64,000 nucleotides of DNA. Origin: Gonatopus flavifemur. Taxonomy: Eukaryota > Arthropoda > Insecta > Hymenoptera > Dryinidae. The stretch is taken from contig JAFFJZ010000014.1 of the NCBI GenBank assembly GCA_018340375.1, forward strand, positions 6,014,001 through 6,078,000, written 5' to 3'. Within the stretch, counting starts at the first letter, position 1. Each line of letters starts with the position of its first letter. The notes beneath the pieces are model-generated. The model was not told the DNA's origin and did not search any database. It was given only the letters and a program-made list of their open reading frames with translations. Both the position numbers and the translations under genes were made by a program. Positions 44,645 to 56,070 of this stretch are shown here, piece by piece.

Positions 44645-46965
44645 CAGGGCGTCCCATTTTAATTTTTATATCGGAATAACTCAAAAACGAGGAGTTTTGG
44701 AGGAAAATGTTTCGAACAAAAGTTGTGAGATTCCGAGGGGGACATCTGATGGTGACCTTGACTTTGGCCTCGGATCTCAACTTCGAGGTCATTCAGAGGT
44801 CAACTTTTGTTTCTTCAATGGAATTCCCTATTTTTGACTGCAGATTCGGATTTGACGTTGAAAAGAAAAGAAACTTTTGTCTGAATCATTTTTCTGAATT
44901 CCGCACAGATGGCGCTCTAATTATTGAAAAATGAGTTTCATGAAACACTCGTATTGCTTTCTGTGTAAAACGGCATTCAACTCTCCAGTGTTTTTTTTCA
45001 GCTTCTGAGGATTACCGTCGCCATTAGAGTTACCCAATGTGCACCACGAGGAGGTTGAGCGATCGGATTCCGCACATCTATGTGGCTCTGAAAAGGGCCG
45101 ATTGTCTGGACTGTGGAGGTGTGTAATTTTTCACGACAAACGCCCTGCAATATGTATGAATATTCACCGTATCAAATGCTCGATATGTGCACCGTTGACC
45201 TGTTCGCATAACCTAATTTGTCTCTGGAAATGTGGTTCTAACGACAAAACCACATGACGTGGAATTGTTCGGCAGAGAGTTCGTATTCGGCGTTTCATGT
45301 CATTTCTGGTCGTTGGTGATCTTTCATCAACTACATCTCTGATGAAACCCCATAAGTGAAAATTCAAAGGGGTAAGATCCGGAGACCTAGCCGGCCAGTC
45401 AATGTATCCACCGCGACCAATCCATCTGTGTGGGTAAGATGTGTTTAAGAAATTTCTGACAATCGCAGCGTTATGAGTTGGTGCCCCATCATGTTGAAGC
45501 CACATCCTGTTCCGTGTGAAGAGATCAACATCTTCCAACATCCTTGGTAATTTGTCCCGAATCAATTGCAGATAATTTTCCTTCCCAACAGTATGTTGGA
45601 AGAAATGAGGACCAATGATCTGACCATTCAAAATCCCTCACTACACATTCAGAGTCCAGCGATGTTGATTGTCAACTTGTCGATGCCATCTGGGATTTTC
45701 AATTCACCAATAATGACAATTATGTCTGTTCATAACACCGTTACTGCGAAATGTGGCCTCATCACTAAACATCACGTAATTGAAAAACCAGGCGGTTGCT
45801 CCGAGGCCCATTGACCGAATTCAACCCTACGTCTAAGATCATCTTCACTTAATGCTTGTACCAATGTAATGTGGTAAGGATGATATTTACCAGATCTTAG
45901 CATGCGGTGTGCCGTTGATCTTGGGATACCTAATTGGTGCTGGATTTCTCTGGTACTAACGTGAGGATTCAGGTGCACCATTCCTGAAACGGCTACTGAC
46001 CGTGCATCCATACGATTTTCATCATAACGCCCCCTGACTCGTGGGATATTCATTCTTCTCACTCGTCTTCCTATTGAGCGTATCGCCTGAAGTGAAGGCT
46101 GGCGTCTGTTTGGATACCTCTCTCCATACAATCTTGATGCTGGAGCGTTATTACGTCGACATTCTCCTAGTATTAGGAGAATATCGAGTATTTCGCCCCA
46201 AGGATAATCCATGGTATTGAGACCTTGACAACACTGATCAAAGATCTTCTTCAAGTTTGAATCGTATATCGAAAAGGATTTGTGAATGAATGAAGGATAT
46301 TGAACATTCCGTTTCACTTATGTTTGTGAACAATGCTCTAGCCTGAACTTCCTTGTTCATAATAAACACAAGTATTGTTGTGTACTTGTGTTTGGCAACT
46401 ATTCACAGTAACGGTACTACGAACAGACATAATTGTCAATATTGGTCGATGGAAAATCCCAGCTAGGTCTCCGGATCCTACCACTTTGGATTTTTACTTA
46501 TGGGGTTTCATCAAATTTTCAGGGTCACAAAGATGTGCAAGATCCGATCGCTCAACCTCCTCGTGGTGCACATTGGGTAACTCTAATGGCGACGGTAATC
46601 CTCAGAAGCTGAAAAAAAACACTGGAGAGTTGAATGCCGTTTTACACAGAAAGCAATACGAGTGTTTCATAAAACTCATTTTTTATTAATTAGAGCGCCA
46701 TCTGTGCGGAATTCAGAAAAATGATTCAGATAAAAGTTTCTTTTTTTTCCAACGTCAAATCCGAATCTGCAGTCAAAAATAGGGAATTCCATTGAAGAAA
46801 AAAAAGTTGACCTCTGAATGACCTCGAAGTTGAGATCCGAGGCCAAAGTCAAGGTCACCATCAGATGTCCTCCTCGGAATCTCACAACTTTTGTTCGAAA
46901 CATTTTCCTCCAAAACTCCTCGTTTTTGAGTTATTCCGATATAAAAATTGGAATGGGACACCCTG
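44645..46965 (-). mobile_element. Tc1/mariner superfamily element, DD41D type, in an intron
   Basis: Both ends start CAGGG(C/T)GTCCCA, flanked by TA (TATA each side). The inverted repeats exceed 320 bp. They include the GAGGTCATTCAGAGGTCAAC segment (44785) and its inverse, and continue as far as about 45075 on the left. The element lies wholly in the intron 44260-47084. It encodes a broken transposase on the minus strand. Its right arm also contains a plus-strand fragment of the same gene (46425-46520), so part of the coding region is itself inverted in duplicate. Confidence 0.85.
45164..46317 (-). pseudogene. DD41D-type transposase (broken)
   Basis: The first ORF (46317-45772) has helix-turn-helix regions (VSTREIQHQLGIPRSTAHRML) and YHPYHITLVQAL before the catalytic core. 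A frameshift at about 45775 precedes the first catalytic motif (MFSDEATF in another frame). Stops follow in the CHYW and LNV segments. The second ORF (45631-45164) has WLQHDGAPTHN (second Asp) and WPARSPDLTPLNF. The position 41 residues after the second Asp, normally the third Asp in this family, is Asn in this copy. The small inverted fragment near 46485 retains TTLDF with Asp. The copy is non-functional. Confidence 0.8.
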
Positions 46966-47084
46966 TATAATGAAAACTCACTTCTCTCTCACCAAAAATC
47001 AACTCACCCCTTTTATGAAGTCATAGTTCGATAAGTGAGAAGCAAACTTTAAGGGTCAACAATCTTTTCAAAATCTCATTTCAG

Positions 47085-47244
47085 AAGCGGTATCTTCAAT
47101 TGAAAGGAGGGACTAATGTGCACGAAATAATGAGGAATATAATGAAATCGGTGGTGGACGATGAAATATTAACATCATACAGCTGGGAAGGAGCAAGGGA
47201 AAAGAAGGGATTCTTAGATTTGAAAATCGTCGATCTGATTATAG
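47085..47244 (+). CDS. DUF4806-type gene, domain exon 1
   Basis: Acceptor ATTTCAG (ending 47084) and donor ATAG/GTGAGA (47245). It reads KRYLQLKGGTNVHEIMRNIM then VVDDEILTSYSWEGAREKKGF. The pattern 'Gly-Gly, helix, D-E-L, Y-S-W-x-G, K-x-x-F' is characteristic of DUF4806 as I remember it. The exon is 160 bp and ends in phase 1, exactly matching the next acceptor. The domain's molecular function is unknown. It occurs in many expanded insect families. Confidence 0.8.
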
Positions 47245-47324
47245 GTGAGAATTATACCTTTGCAAAATATTGTGAGACTATATTATTGACATTCCTCGTA
47301 ACACTCATAAATTTTAACTCACAG

Positions 47325-47424
47325 ATGTTGTCAGACTCCACGATAAAACCGTTACGGACAATATCATACGAGAAGAAATTGGTAACTGGCTTGTACAAGC
47401 ACCAGCTCGCATTCGTAGACTTAC
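47325..47424 (+). CDS. DUF4806-type gene, domain exon 2
   Basis: Acceptor CTCACAG (ending 47324) and donor TTAC/GTAAGT (47425), a consensus donor. Joined in phase it gives DVVRLHDKTVTDNIIREEIG followed by NWLVQAPARIRRLT, the C-terminal half of the domain with its typical 'ik-x-W-L-x-x-A-x-x-R' ending. It ends in phase 2. Confidence 0.8.
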
Positions 47425-47776
47425 GTAAGTACAAAATAGATATCCCCATATTACTCAGACAGCACAGCGCGGTCCAAAATGAACACCCGTTGTGGGCACA
47501 CTGAATGATTTTTTTGAAATTCTTTCGGTATCTCAGGTATTCTTCATGAATTTCATTTGGTACGAAATGAATTCATAAGGGATTCATTCTTTGCGGTCGT
47601 AACGGGGACTGTTCATAACACCTATTCTTCAACACATGCGTAAATCAGGTATATTTGTGCTGTCTCGGTATTCAAACATCTGTTATAAATAATATTCTTA
47701 ACTTGATGGATTCTCATTGGTTGTATTTATTGGGAAAGGAATAACGTTTTGACCTCATTTCATACTTATATTACAG

Positions 47777-47858
47777 AGAGAAAAAGAATAAAAAAAGCAC
47801 GGAAGAACAAACGAATAACTCCAAGAAGAGCTCTGATGATAAAAATAATAAAGCTTAA
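47777..47858 (+). CDS. DUF4806-type gene, last exon
   Basis: The acceptor TATTACAG ends at 47776. Joined in phase it encodes a Lys/Asn/Ser-rich tail (REKKNKKSTEEQTNNSKKSS-like, ending DDKNNKA) and a TAA at 47856. The basic tail could be a nuclear localisation signal. A related sequence at 48378-48500 looks like a duplicated terminal exon. Confidence 0.75.
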
Positions 47859-49680
47859 GAGGAACAACACACGAGTAATTCTTCAAAAGGAGAAGCATAG
47901 TCTTGTTTAAATTTCTACTTTAGTATTATAGATTTACTATATCACTATGATTTTTCCCAAACATGCGTAGTTACAAAGGGTATGAAAACTGATGATAGTT
48001 TGGAAACATGAAAACCGATTGTGATAGGAGCAAACGGTGAACTACAATAAACCCGAATACAAACAATCCCAAAGCATAGTGGATCCGAATGGAAATACTC
48101 TCGAAAAAAGTTTGGGTATTTTTTTTCCGATTTGCGGACGACTAGTATTGCATAGTTATATTCTGGGACAATTGCCATGCGGCATTACAAACTTCGGATT
48201 TACTGTGCTTCGGGATTGTTTGTATTCGGGCTTATTATGGTTTACCGAAGCAAACGAGTTTCTGTTGAAAAGAGCAAATTATTTCATAACTATAGTTGCT
48301 ATATATTGTTATATTATATTATTCCTTTGGAGCACTTTTTTATAGTAATATATTACTAGAAACTTACTTTGTTATTAGAAGAAGTCAACTATACGGAAAA
48401 TTCTGCAAAAAGACGAAAGCTACAAGAAAAAGTTTCATTATAAGAATAATAGAACATCAAAGAATGAACCTGAGCGATTCTTCAAAAGGAGATGTATAGT
48501 TTCATTTGAATTTTTCATTGTGAAATAAACTCAGTTGTGATTCTCATTTGTTGATTGAAACTTTTACACCTTTTGTTCTCTGTACAATTGCGTTACTATA
48601 GTGGAATTGTATACCTTTCATCCACTAAATATATACTAAGAATGAAGCTGAAGCGAGCGGCGACTTATGTATTAGGAAGGTATCTACAAGGAAAAATTGT
48701 ATTGTTGACAAATTCTCGAAATCAAGTAATATGGGGACATAGTGACATTTCAACGAAGTTAAAGTCGGTTGATTTCGTTTTACTCGGATATCGGTCGATC
48801 AAGAGACGCGGTAGCGTCTCGACGCCAAGTACATGGAAACCCTGAAAGAAAAAAATGGAAAAGCATAAGTCGTGCGCTACCGTGTATCTTCACACGAAAA
48901 CCAAGATTTTCTATAGCCAAAAAATCTTCAACCCACAATAACTCATCACACATTGAATTTCAAGAAAAAATAATCACACTCCTTCTATATAATTCGAACA
49001 CACACTTCCGATTAGGCACACTACGAAGTTGATCCGTTCACACGATCCCGAGATACAAACGTTTCAAATTTTCATGCGATCAAAATATTACGATTCTGAT
49101 CCATCATCGTCATCTTTCTTCTAAACACCTCAGATCTTCGCTAGAACCCATTCAGGCCGGTTCTCAATTCTCGCTACCTTTCAGATAGGTTTCCAATGAT
49201 ACCCATGTCACTCTCTCTCTTTCTTTTTCCTAACAGCCAATAGGGTTCATTGTTCATTTCAGTATATATTATAATCCAAACATCCAATACCGTTGATTTC
49301 AGTGTAGTGTGATCTATACATTGTCAAAACATAAACAAATAACCTGTCAATGAGGCGATGTATTGATAGGTTATTATAATATTAAAAGAATAATTGAAAA
49401 ATGGATGAATTGGAGGTTACAGGTTACTATATTACAGGTATTACAGCTCATCATAACAACAATCAAACGCACACAAATAACCTGGAATTATATATACTTT
49501 TATATATGACTTGAAAAAATTAATGAATGAATTAATGAATAAGTGATGAGGTTATTTGTAAGAAAAAAACGGAAAAAGTTTGAGAAAGGTATGAATAAAT
49601 CTATTTGCCACATTCAGAAAATTGGTATGTACACAGGTATATATATATATAAGCTCTGTATGATGTATTATTCATGAAAT
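47859..49680. other. 3' flank, duplicated terminal exon candidate, otherwise unassigned
   Basis: 48378-48500 aligns with the last exon and its 3' flank (ATTCTTCAAAAGGAGA shared), behind an ATTAG acceptor-like site, so it may be a decayed duplicate exon. ORFs at 48555-48845 and 48769-49032 have no motif I recognise. The remainder is AT-rich. Confidence 0.4.
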
Positions 49681-49689
49681 ACAATATTC

Positions 49690-50590
49690 CTTCACAGACA
49701 ACAGCTCAGCAGATATACCGTAATCCCTTATGAACAGTCTGCTACTGTTGGTTCTTACCACCAGAACCACAGGCTGATGATCAAATAGATCATACAAGGT
49801 CTAGTCGAAAATAATGATTCAAGTTTATGCATTACTTTTTAGGTGGAATCTTATCGGATATACCATAACCCCCTTACAAACAATCTACTATCAGGTTCTC
49901 CTGCTGGAGTCGTTGGAAAATGATCAAATAGATCATATCGAGCATGCTCAAGGGAAAAGATTCAAGTTTATTTGCAATTCCTCCACATACCAGAGAGTCA
50001 GAGATATATCATAAGTTCTGACGGACAGTCAACTACTGGAGCCTTCCGAAGTAGCTGATCAAAACCAGATGACCAGCTACTTCGGAAGGCTCCACTGTCG
50101 ATTTCTCTAATTAGGATCATAGGCAATCGATGAAAAAGATCATACCGAGCCTGCTCAAGGATGATCATTGGAGTTCATTCGCTATTGTTTTACAGGCAAA
50201 AGTATAAAGGATATACCATACTTTCTAATGGAATCTACTATTTTGCAATCAGAATCGTGAACGAATAATGGAACAGAATAGTGAATAGATAATAAATGTA
50301 AATTCAATTATAGCAAGTTTGAAAAACATTCGAAAATAAGGTTAGTCACCGGGCACTTCAGGTATACTAAAATATGACATCCTGAATCAAAATTATGAAC
50401 TATGTACAAGATGGTTTCCCTAGATTCTTTGAGTAAAATTACAGGTGGATCAAGCAAAAGTAGAAAGGATGCAGATATACTATACATCTGTATGTTACTT
50501 ACCACCACGATCAATATCATCAGGTAGCGTAGAAGGAAAATGAAGAGAGGGCAGGAGTGCAGTGGATATACCACAGGTCCTTGCGTTAGG
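49690..50590. repeat. Tandem-like repeat block, left part
   Basis: GATATACC-type phrases recur at 49712, 49857, 50003 and 50210, each followed by an ACTACTRT phrase and a GATCAAATAGATCATA phrase. A second, related unit (ATCATCAGGTAGCGTAGAAGG and GTGGATATACCACA) ends at 50590 and continues after the mariner at 51886. A perfect 20-bp hairpin lies at 50038-50093. Confidence 0.6.
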
Positions 50591-50592
50591 TA

Positions 50593-51883
50593 CAGGTTGG
50601 TTGAAAAGTTTCTGCGCTCGAAATGAAAGAATACTGTTTTTGTTACGAAATATATTTTCTTATTCAATATAATCTCCTAGAAGCTCAATACACTTGTTCC
50701 AATGATCTTCTAATAATTTTATCCCATCCTTATAATGGTTCCCCGGAAGCTCTGCAAAATACCAGTCTACGGCTGCTATGGCCTCTTCATTCGACGAAAA
50801 ATGCTTTCCATGAAGGAATTGTTTGAGATTTCTGAAGAGATAGTAGTCGCTACGAGCCAAATCTGGCGAATACGGTGGATGTTCAAGCAATCCGTACTTG
50901 AGTTCTTTGAATTTAGCCATCGTCCAAACACTTTTGTGAGCAGACGCATTATCTTGATGGGAAATGATTTTTTTCTTCTCTAAACCAGGTCTTCTCTCAC
51001 GAATTTTTCCATCCAGCTGATCCAAAAGGCTGCAGTAATATTCGGAGTTGATTGTTTCACCTTTCTGAAGATAATCAATGAACAAAATTCCTTTTGCATC
51101 TCAAGAAACTGATGCCATAACCTTCTTCGCTAATCGTTGTGACTTCACCTGCTTTGGAGCTGAACAACCAGCTTCAGTCCAATGTGAACGTTCTTGTTTC
51201 AATTCAGGATCATGGTGATAGATCCAAGTCTCATCCATAGTTATGAAACGACGCGAGAAGTCAGTTTTATTCTGCTTTAAACGCTCCAAATTACGCTGAG
51301 AAATTTGTTTTCGATCCAGTTTTTGTTGAGTTGTTAACGTGTGCGGCACTAACTTTCCGAACAGTTTTTTCATACGTAATTCTTCATGTAAAATATGGAG
51401 TACTCGTTCGTCTGAGATGCCTATGGCATAAGGAATTTCACGCTTAGTCAAACTTGGATCTTCACTAACCATATTATGTACATGCTCAATGATTTCTGCT
51501 GTGGTTGCAGTTTTTGGTCGTCCTTCGCGTGGATCGTCTTCAAGGCTAGTACGACCACGTTTAAATTCACCAGCCCAAAATTCAACGGAGCGTTTCGAAG
51601 GTGAGGACTCCTTATACACTTCTAACGATTGTTCATAAATTTCCTTCGCTTTTAAACCCTTCCAAACAAAGAATCTAATGACTGCACGATATTCAATTTG
51701 TTCCATATTAAGAAACATCGATGACACGTCAACTTCAAATGGCTTGTAAACAAAGAATGAATTGACAGAATGACTTGGACCTTTGCATATGTTCTCAGGA
51801 CAGATATACCAACTTGAGAAAAAAAAAGTTTTGAGCTAGCAGTGCTATCTCTTGGTGAGCGCAGGAATTTTCCAACCAACCTG
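50593..51883 (-). mobile_element. mariner element, full length (1291 bp)
   Basis: The ends CAGGTTGGTTGAAAAGTTTC and CAGGTTGGTTGGAAAATTCC point inwards and are flanked by TA (50591-50592 and 51884-51885). It splits the tandem-repeat block. The transposase is on the minus strand. Size and structure are those of a complete mariner. Confidence 0.93.
50660..51727 (-). pseudogene. mariner transposase, one premature stop
   Basis: The likely start is the ATG at 51706 (MEQIEYRAVIRFF); an upstream ATG at 51727 is also in frame. It has a helix-turn-helix pair, then MDETWIYHHDPE (first Asp), HQDNASAHKS (second Asp) and YSPDLARSDYYLF. By count, 34 residues separate the second Asp from the Asp of ARSD, so it is DD34D. 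A single TGA at about 51099 interrupts the frame, in ASVS-stop-DAKG where Trp is expected. There is no other break, so this copy is close to intact and probably recent. Confidence 0.9.
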
Positions 51884-51885
51884 TA

Positions 51886-52545
51886 CACTATCATCAGATT
51901 CTCCCAATAGAATCACAGGTAGATGAAGAAAAGGCGAGGAGGATGCATGTCACCATACATCTTTGTGTTACGTACCACAATGATCAATGTCATTAGGCAG
52001 CGTCATAGGAAAATAAAGAAGAGGCAGAAGTGCAATGGATATACAAGTCCTTGCATTGAATAATACCACTATCAGATTCTTCCAACGAAATCATAGGTGG
52101 ATGAAGAAAAAGCAAGGAGAATGTAGATGTACCATACACCTGTACGTTAAATCCCACCATGATCATTAGGTGGCGTTGAAGGAAAATGCAGAAAAGATAG
52201 GAGCGCAGTGGATAGACCACAAATCTTTGCATCGGGTGCATTCCACTGACCAATTGACGAATGATTAGAGAGACTGTTTAGGATCACCTCAACGAAAATT
52301 GAGCAGATACAATATTCTGATTATAGAAATTGTTGCAGAACAACTACAGGTCAACTTGACTGATGAATAGTGTACCTTACGCAAGGACCTGTGGTATATC
52401 CACTGCACTCCTGCCTTTTCTTCATTTTCCTCCTACGCTACCTGATGATATTGTCGTGGTGGTAAGTAACATACATATGTATAGTATATCCGCATCCCTT
52501 CTACTTTTTCTTGATCCACCTGTAATTTCACTCGAAGAATTTACT
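51886..52545. repeat. Tandem-like repeat block, right part
   Basis: Two direct units (about 51886-52055 and 52060-52235) share CATAGGTGGATGAAGAAAA, ACCATACA and a GCAGTGGATA phrase. A third, inverted unit lies at 52365-52545 (GTGGTATATCCACTGCACTC). They match 50400-50590 on the other side of the mariner. Confidence 0.7.
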
Positions 52546-52649
52546 CACTGAAAAAACTTTTTCACCTGGGTACTCAGGAATAAGGATATTGGATAATACA
52601 TAATCCAGGGGCCGAAATATTGATGAGAAGTCAACAGAAATTCACGCGT

Positions 52650-53452
52650 TAAACGTAATGGGTCTTCCTAATGTTGATGGTGTTTCTTCTTATTTGAATG
52701 CAGTAATGCAGTGTATATTGTACTGTGCTTCTAAGACAAAGCAATTACGTTATCTGACCCCAATGACATCATAAATATTTCAATTCAGAACTACAAATCG
52801 CAAAAAACCTTGATATCATAGCTTCAAAACAGCTTGCAGGTCCACAATAATTGCATAATCACTCATAAGATGCAGGAGAATTCATCGCTTCTATTTGCGA
52901 AAATTCAATGACTATTAAGAATTTAAGTGAAGCACTAAATAACTACCGTAACGGAATGTACGAAATGTGAATATACCGAAAATATTGTTGGTACAAATTG
53001 TGTTACACGTCTTGGGCTCCCTCCAATTTCACAAAAATCATTTGAGTTTCAAGAAATATTCAAGTTCAATTTTTCAACATAGAAAATTTTCGAAGATTCT
53101 TGTGACAATTGTAATAACTTGCATAAAAACAAAAAATCATTCATAACAGCGTCAGAACAAAATGTAATTGTGCAATTGATGATGTTTAATCACAATAATG
53201 TTGAAGCCACAAAGGTAGAAAATATGAACATTAAAGCAGTACCAACTTCAAAAATTATAATTGCACAACACTTTTATAAAGTTATAGCTATTGTTTTCCA
53301 TCAGGGTAAAAATATTTCTGAAGATAATTCCACATGCATGTTATGAAGTAAAGGTACGAAGTGGATATTTATTCATGATCTGCAAGTTGAAGAGCGACAT
53401 TGGCCACGCAATGCTGAAGACTCGTATATATATTTATTTGAAAAGCAATAAT
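52650..53452 (+). pseudogene. Ubiquitin-specific protease (USP, C19) domain remnant
   Basis: With several frame changes the strand reads GLPNVDGVSSYLNAVMQC (about 52659), DAGEFIASICENS (52868), ECTKCEYTENIVG (52955), DSCDNCNNLHKNKK (53094), IVFHQGKNIS (53293), and KWIFIHDLQVEERHWPRN followed by DSYIYLFEK (53360-53445). These are USP landmarks in order: catalytic Cys box, QxDAxEF, two CxxC zinc pairs, the FHxG/His box and the C-terminal Asp strand. The catalytic Cys position reads Ser (VSSYLNA). In-frame stops and indels are frequent. It may derive from a host gene or a transposon-carried protease. Confidence 0.65.
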
Positions 53453-53489
53453 TTCGCTTCATCATGAAATGAGAATTCAATTACTGTGA

Positions 53490-55856
53490 TATTGTACAGT
53501 TTTAAAAAATATAGAATACCTTTATAATACCATAAGGAACCAAATATTCTTGAAAAATTTTTTCGAATGATTTCGATGGATATTCCACAAAATTCTGAGA
53601 AATGTCTGGTACAGTACTGGAAAGTGTCTTCAATCTGATATCTTGAAGGTTTATCTTTTTGTTGCGAGATGAATATTTGACATCTCTTCACCCAGGTAGC
53701 AAAAGTTCCAAAAACTAGATCCCATTGAATCCTTCTGGAACCACAAAATGAATCACTGAAATGTCAGTAGGATGGAGTTCTTGGAGAATTCAAATCGCCT
53801 TTTGTCATACTATATACAGTACAATATACAGTATGACAAAAAGCGATTTGAATTCTCCAAGGACTCTATCCTGCTGACATTTCAGTAGTCCCTTGTGTGG
53901 TCACGAAAGAATTCAATGAGATATAATTTTTGGAACTTTCGCTATCTGCTACTTTTTACAATGATTCAAAAGAGTGATCAAAAAATTTTTGCTGGAAAGC
54001 TATTTTTAGCTCCATGCTGAACAGTACAAATCCTATCTTGCGAAAAAAATTTCTGTTGGATACCTTGAATATATTGTATGCCAGTTTCCTCTATCTGTAA
54101 GATCTATGTTGTTTCGATTCCCTTACAATGATTTCTTGAAAAAACTGGAAATTTCCGCACAAGACATGTTCAGCACAATATCGTGGGCTGTTTTGAGCGG
54201 CGTGAGCTACTTTGAGCGCTGTGAGTTGCTTTGAGCTGCTTTTAGCGCCATTTTATCAGTCAAGGAAGATTCAGTTTCCGGAATTCTTCATACGTATATT
54301 TGTTCATGGGGATCCGCTTTTCATCCCTTCTTTTCTCCATTCTTTATTTCGATAATCTATTGCCGTCCAATAATGAGATGATTGATGGAAATCGGAGTGG
54401 ATTTTCATATCACATAAGTTATCTGAGGACATTTCCTTCATTTCTACGATTGCCATACACTCGACAGGGGTATTTCATTTTTATTTGGGTTCAGTTGGAA
54501 GCATATTCAGAAAAAGAAGTGAAATCCCCCAAAAAAACTCCGAAAAAGTAAAGAAATAACGCCAAGTACATGAAAATCCCAAAAACAAAGAATAAAAAAA
54601 TCTAAAAACACATTCTAAAGGAGAATTTCACTGCATTCAGAACTCCGAGGGGATATAAGAGGATATGCTGCATTTGAAAAAAAAAAGATATGAAATCAAT
54701 ATGAGCGACCAAGTACATTGGTTATCCAAAGGATATGTGAAAGATTTTTGGTATATCGTAACTTCAGTTCGTTTAAACTGTATTGAAGGTAATTTATGAT
54801 TTTCAAAAAAGCATTATTGTATTGGAAAATCAATCAAACAAGCGTATCGTTCTGCCCGTATATATAGATACCAAAGAGTGAAAAAAAAGTAGAATTCCAC
54901 CAAACATACAAATGTCTCACAAAAACCCCTAAAAACTCCAACACAGTAAGAAATAACGTCAAATCCCAAAAACCATACAAACGTTTTACAATAATACTTG
55001 AAAAAAAATCCTTGGAAGAAATACTTCACTCTTCCCGGAAGATTACTTGATATAACAAATATACCATTAAAGAAAAAGATGTGAAAGGCAACCCTGTTCC
55101 GGAATTCGCATCAACCAGCAACACTTGGCGTGGCCGATGGTAGAAGTTTTTAGCCTTTATTGATTAAATTCATTACAAATGAATTTCTATAGAACATTAA
55201 ACAAGGAATTTAAATGAGATGCTTTCATAAAGTCTTCTTCGGCCACGCCAAGTGTTGCTGGTTGATGCGAATTCCGAAACAGGGTTGCCTTTCACATCTT
55301 CTTTTTGAATGGTATATTTGTTATATCAAGTAATCTTCCGGAAAGAGTGAAGTATTTCTTTCAAGGATTTTTTTTCAAGTGTTATTGTAAAACGTTTGTA
55401 TGGTTTTTGGGATTTGACGTTATTCCTTACTGTGTTGGAGTTTTCAGGGGTTTTTGTGAGACATTTGTATGTTTTGTGGAATTCTACTTTTTTTCACTCT
55501 TTGGTATCTTCATATACGGGCAGAACGATACGCTTGTTTTATTTATTTTTTCAATACAATAATGCTTTTTTGAAAATCATAAATCACCTTCAATACAGTT
55601 TTAACAAACTGAAGTTACAATATACCGAGAATCTTTCACATATCCTTTGGATAACCAATGTACTTGGTCGCTCATATTGATTTCATATCTTTTTTTTCTT
55701 CAAATGGAGCATATCCTTTTATATCCCCTCGAAATTCTGAATGCAGTTAAATTTTCCTTTAGAATGTGTTTTTAGATTTTTTGATTCTTTGTTCTTGGGA
55801 TTTTCATGTACTTGGCGTTAGTTTTTCACTTTTTTGGAGTTTATTTGGGGTTTGTT
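53490..55856. mobile_element. Foldback repeat, copy 2
   Basis: The left part (53490-54520) matches the copy at 15270-16120. The right part is a long palindrome: arm 54520-55135 is inverted at 55241-55856 around a loop of about 105 bp. The tip (GGCGTGGCC, CACTTGGCG) pairs exactly. A separate MITE is inserted at 53696-53952. The ORF pair 54814-55029 (minus) and 55305-55562 (plus) are mirror images of the arms, not genes. Confidence 0.75.
53696..53952. mobile_element. 257-bp palindromic MITE
   Basis: It begins GTAGCAAAAGTTCCAAAAA and ends with the approximate inverse. The two halves are inverted copies meeting at ATACAGTACAATATACAGTAT near 53822. It interrupts the foldback repeat, which resumes at about 53953. 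Confidence 0.8.
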
Positions 55857-55952
55857 TCACTCGGCTACAAATGAAAATTCATTCGGATGTTTTTTTACGG
55901 AATTTCATTTGTGAACCCCATAAAAAAATTTGAATTGATATCTGTTTGTAGG

Positions 55953-56070
55953 AATGGGGGCCAAATCAACGAAATCAGTGTTTGACAGAGTTTGAAAAGA
56001 GAGAGTATCACGTATCTCTCTTCCCAACCAATTTTTCGTTGATTTGGTTTTTCGTTAATTTGGCCCCCAT
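55953..56070. mobile_element. Short inverted-repeat element
   Basis: ATGGGGGCCAAATCAACGAAA at the left is inverted at the right (TTTTCGTTAATTTGGCCCCC). About 118 bp, no coding capacity. Confidence 0.55.

Noticed and set aside
54814..55680. ORFs rich in Phe/Tyr/Cys resembling membrane peptides
   Set aside because: Inverted duplicates of each other in a foldback arm, with no homology recognised.
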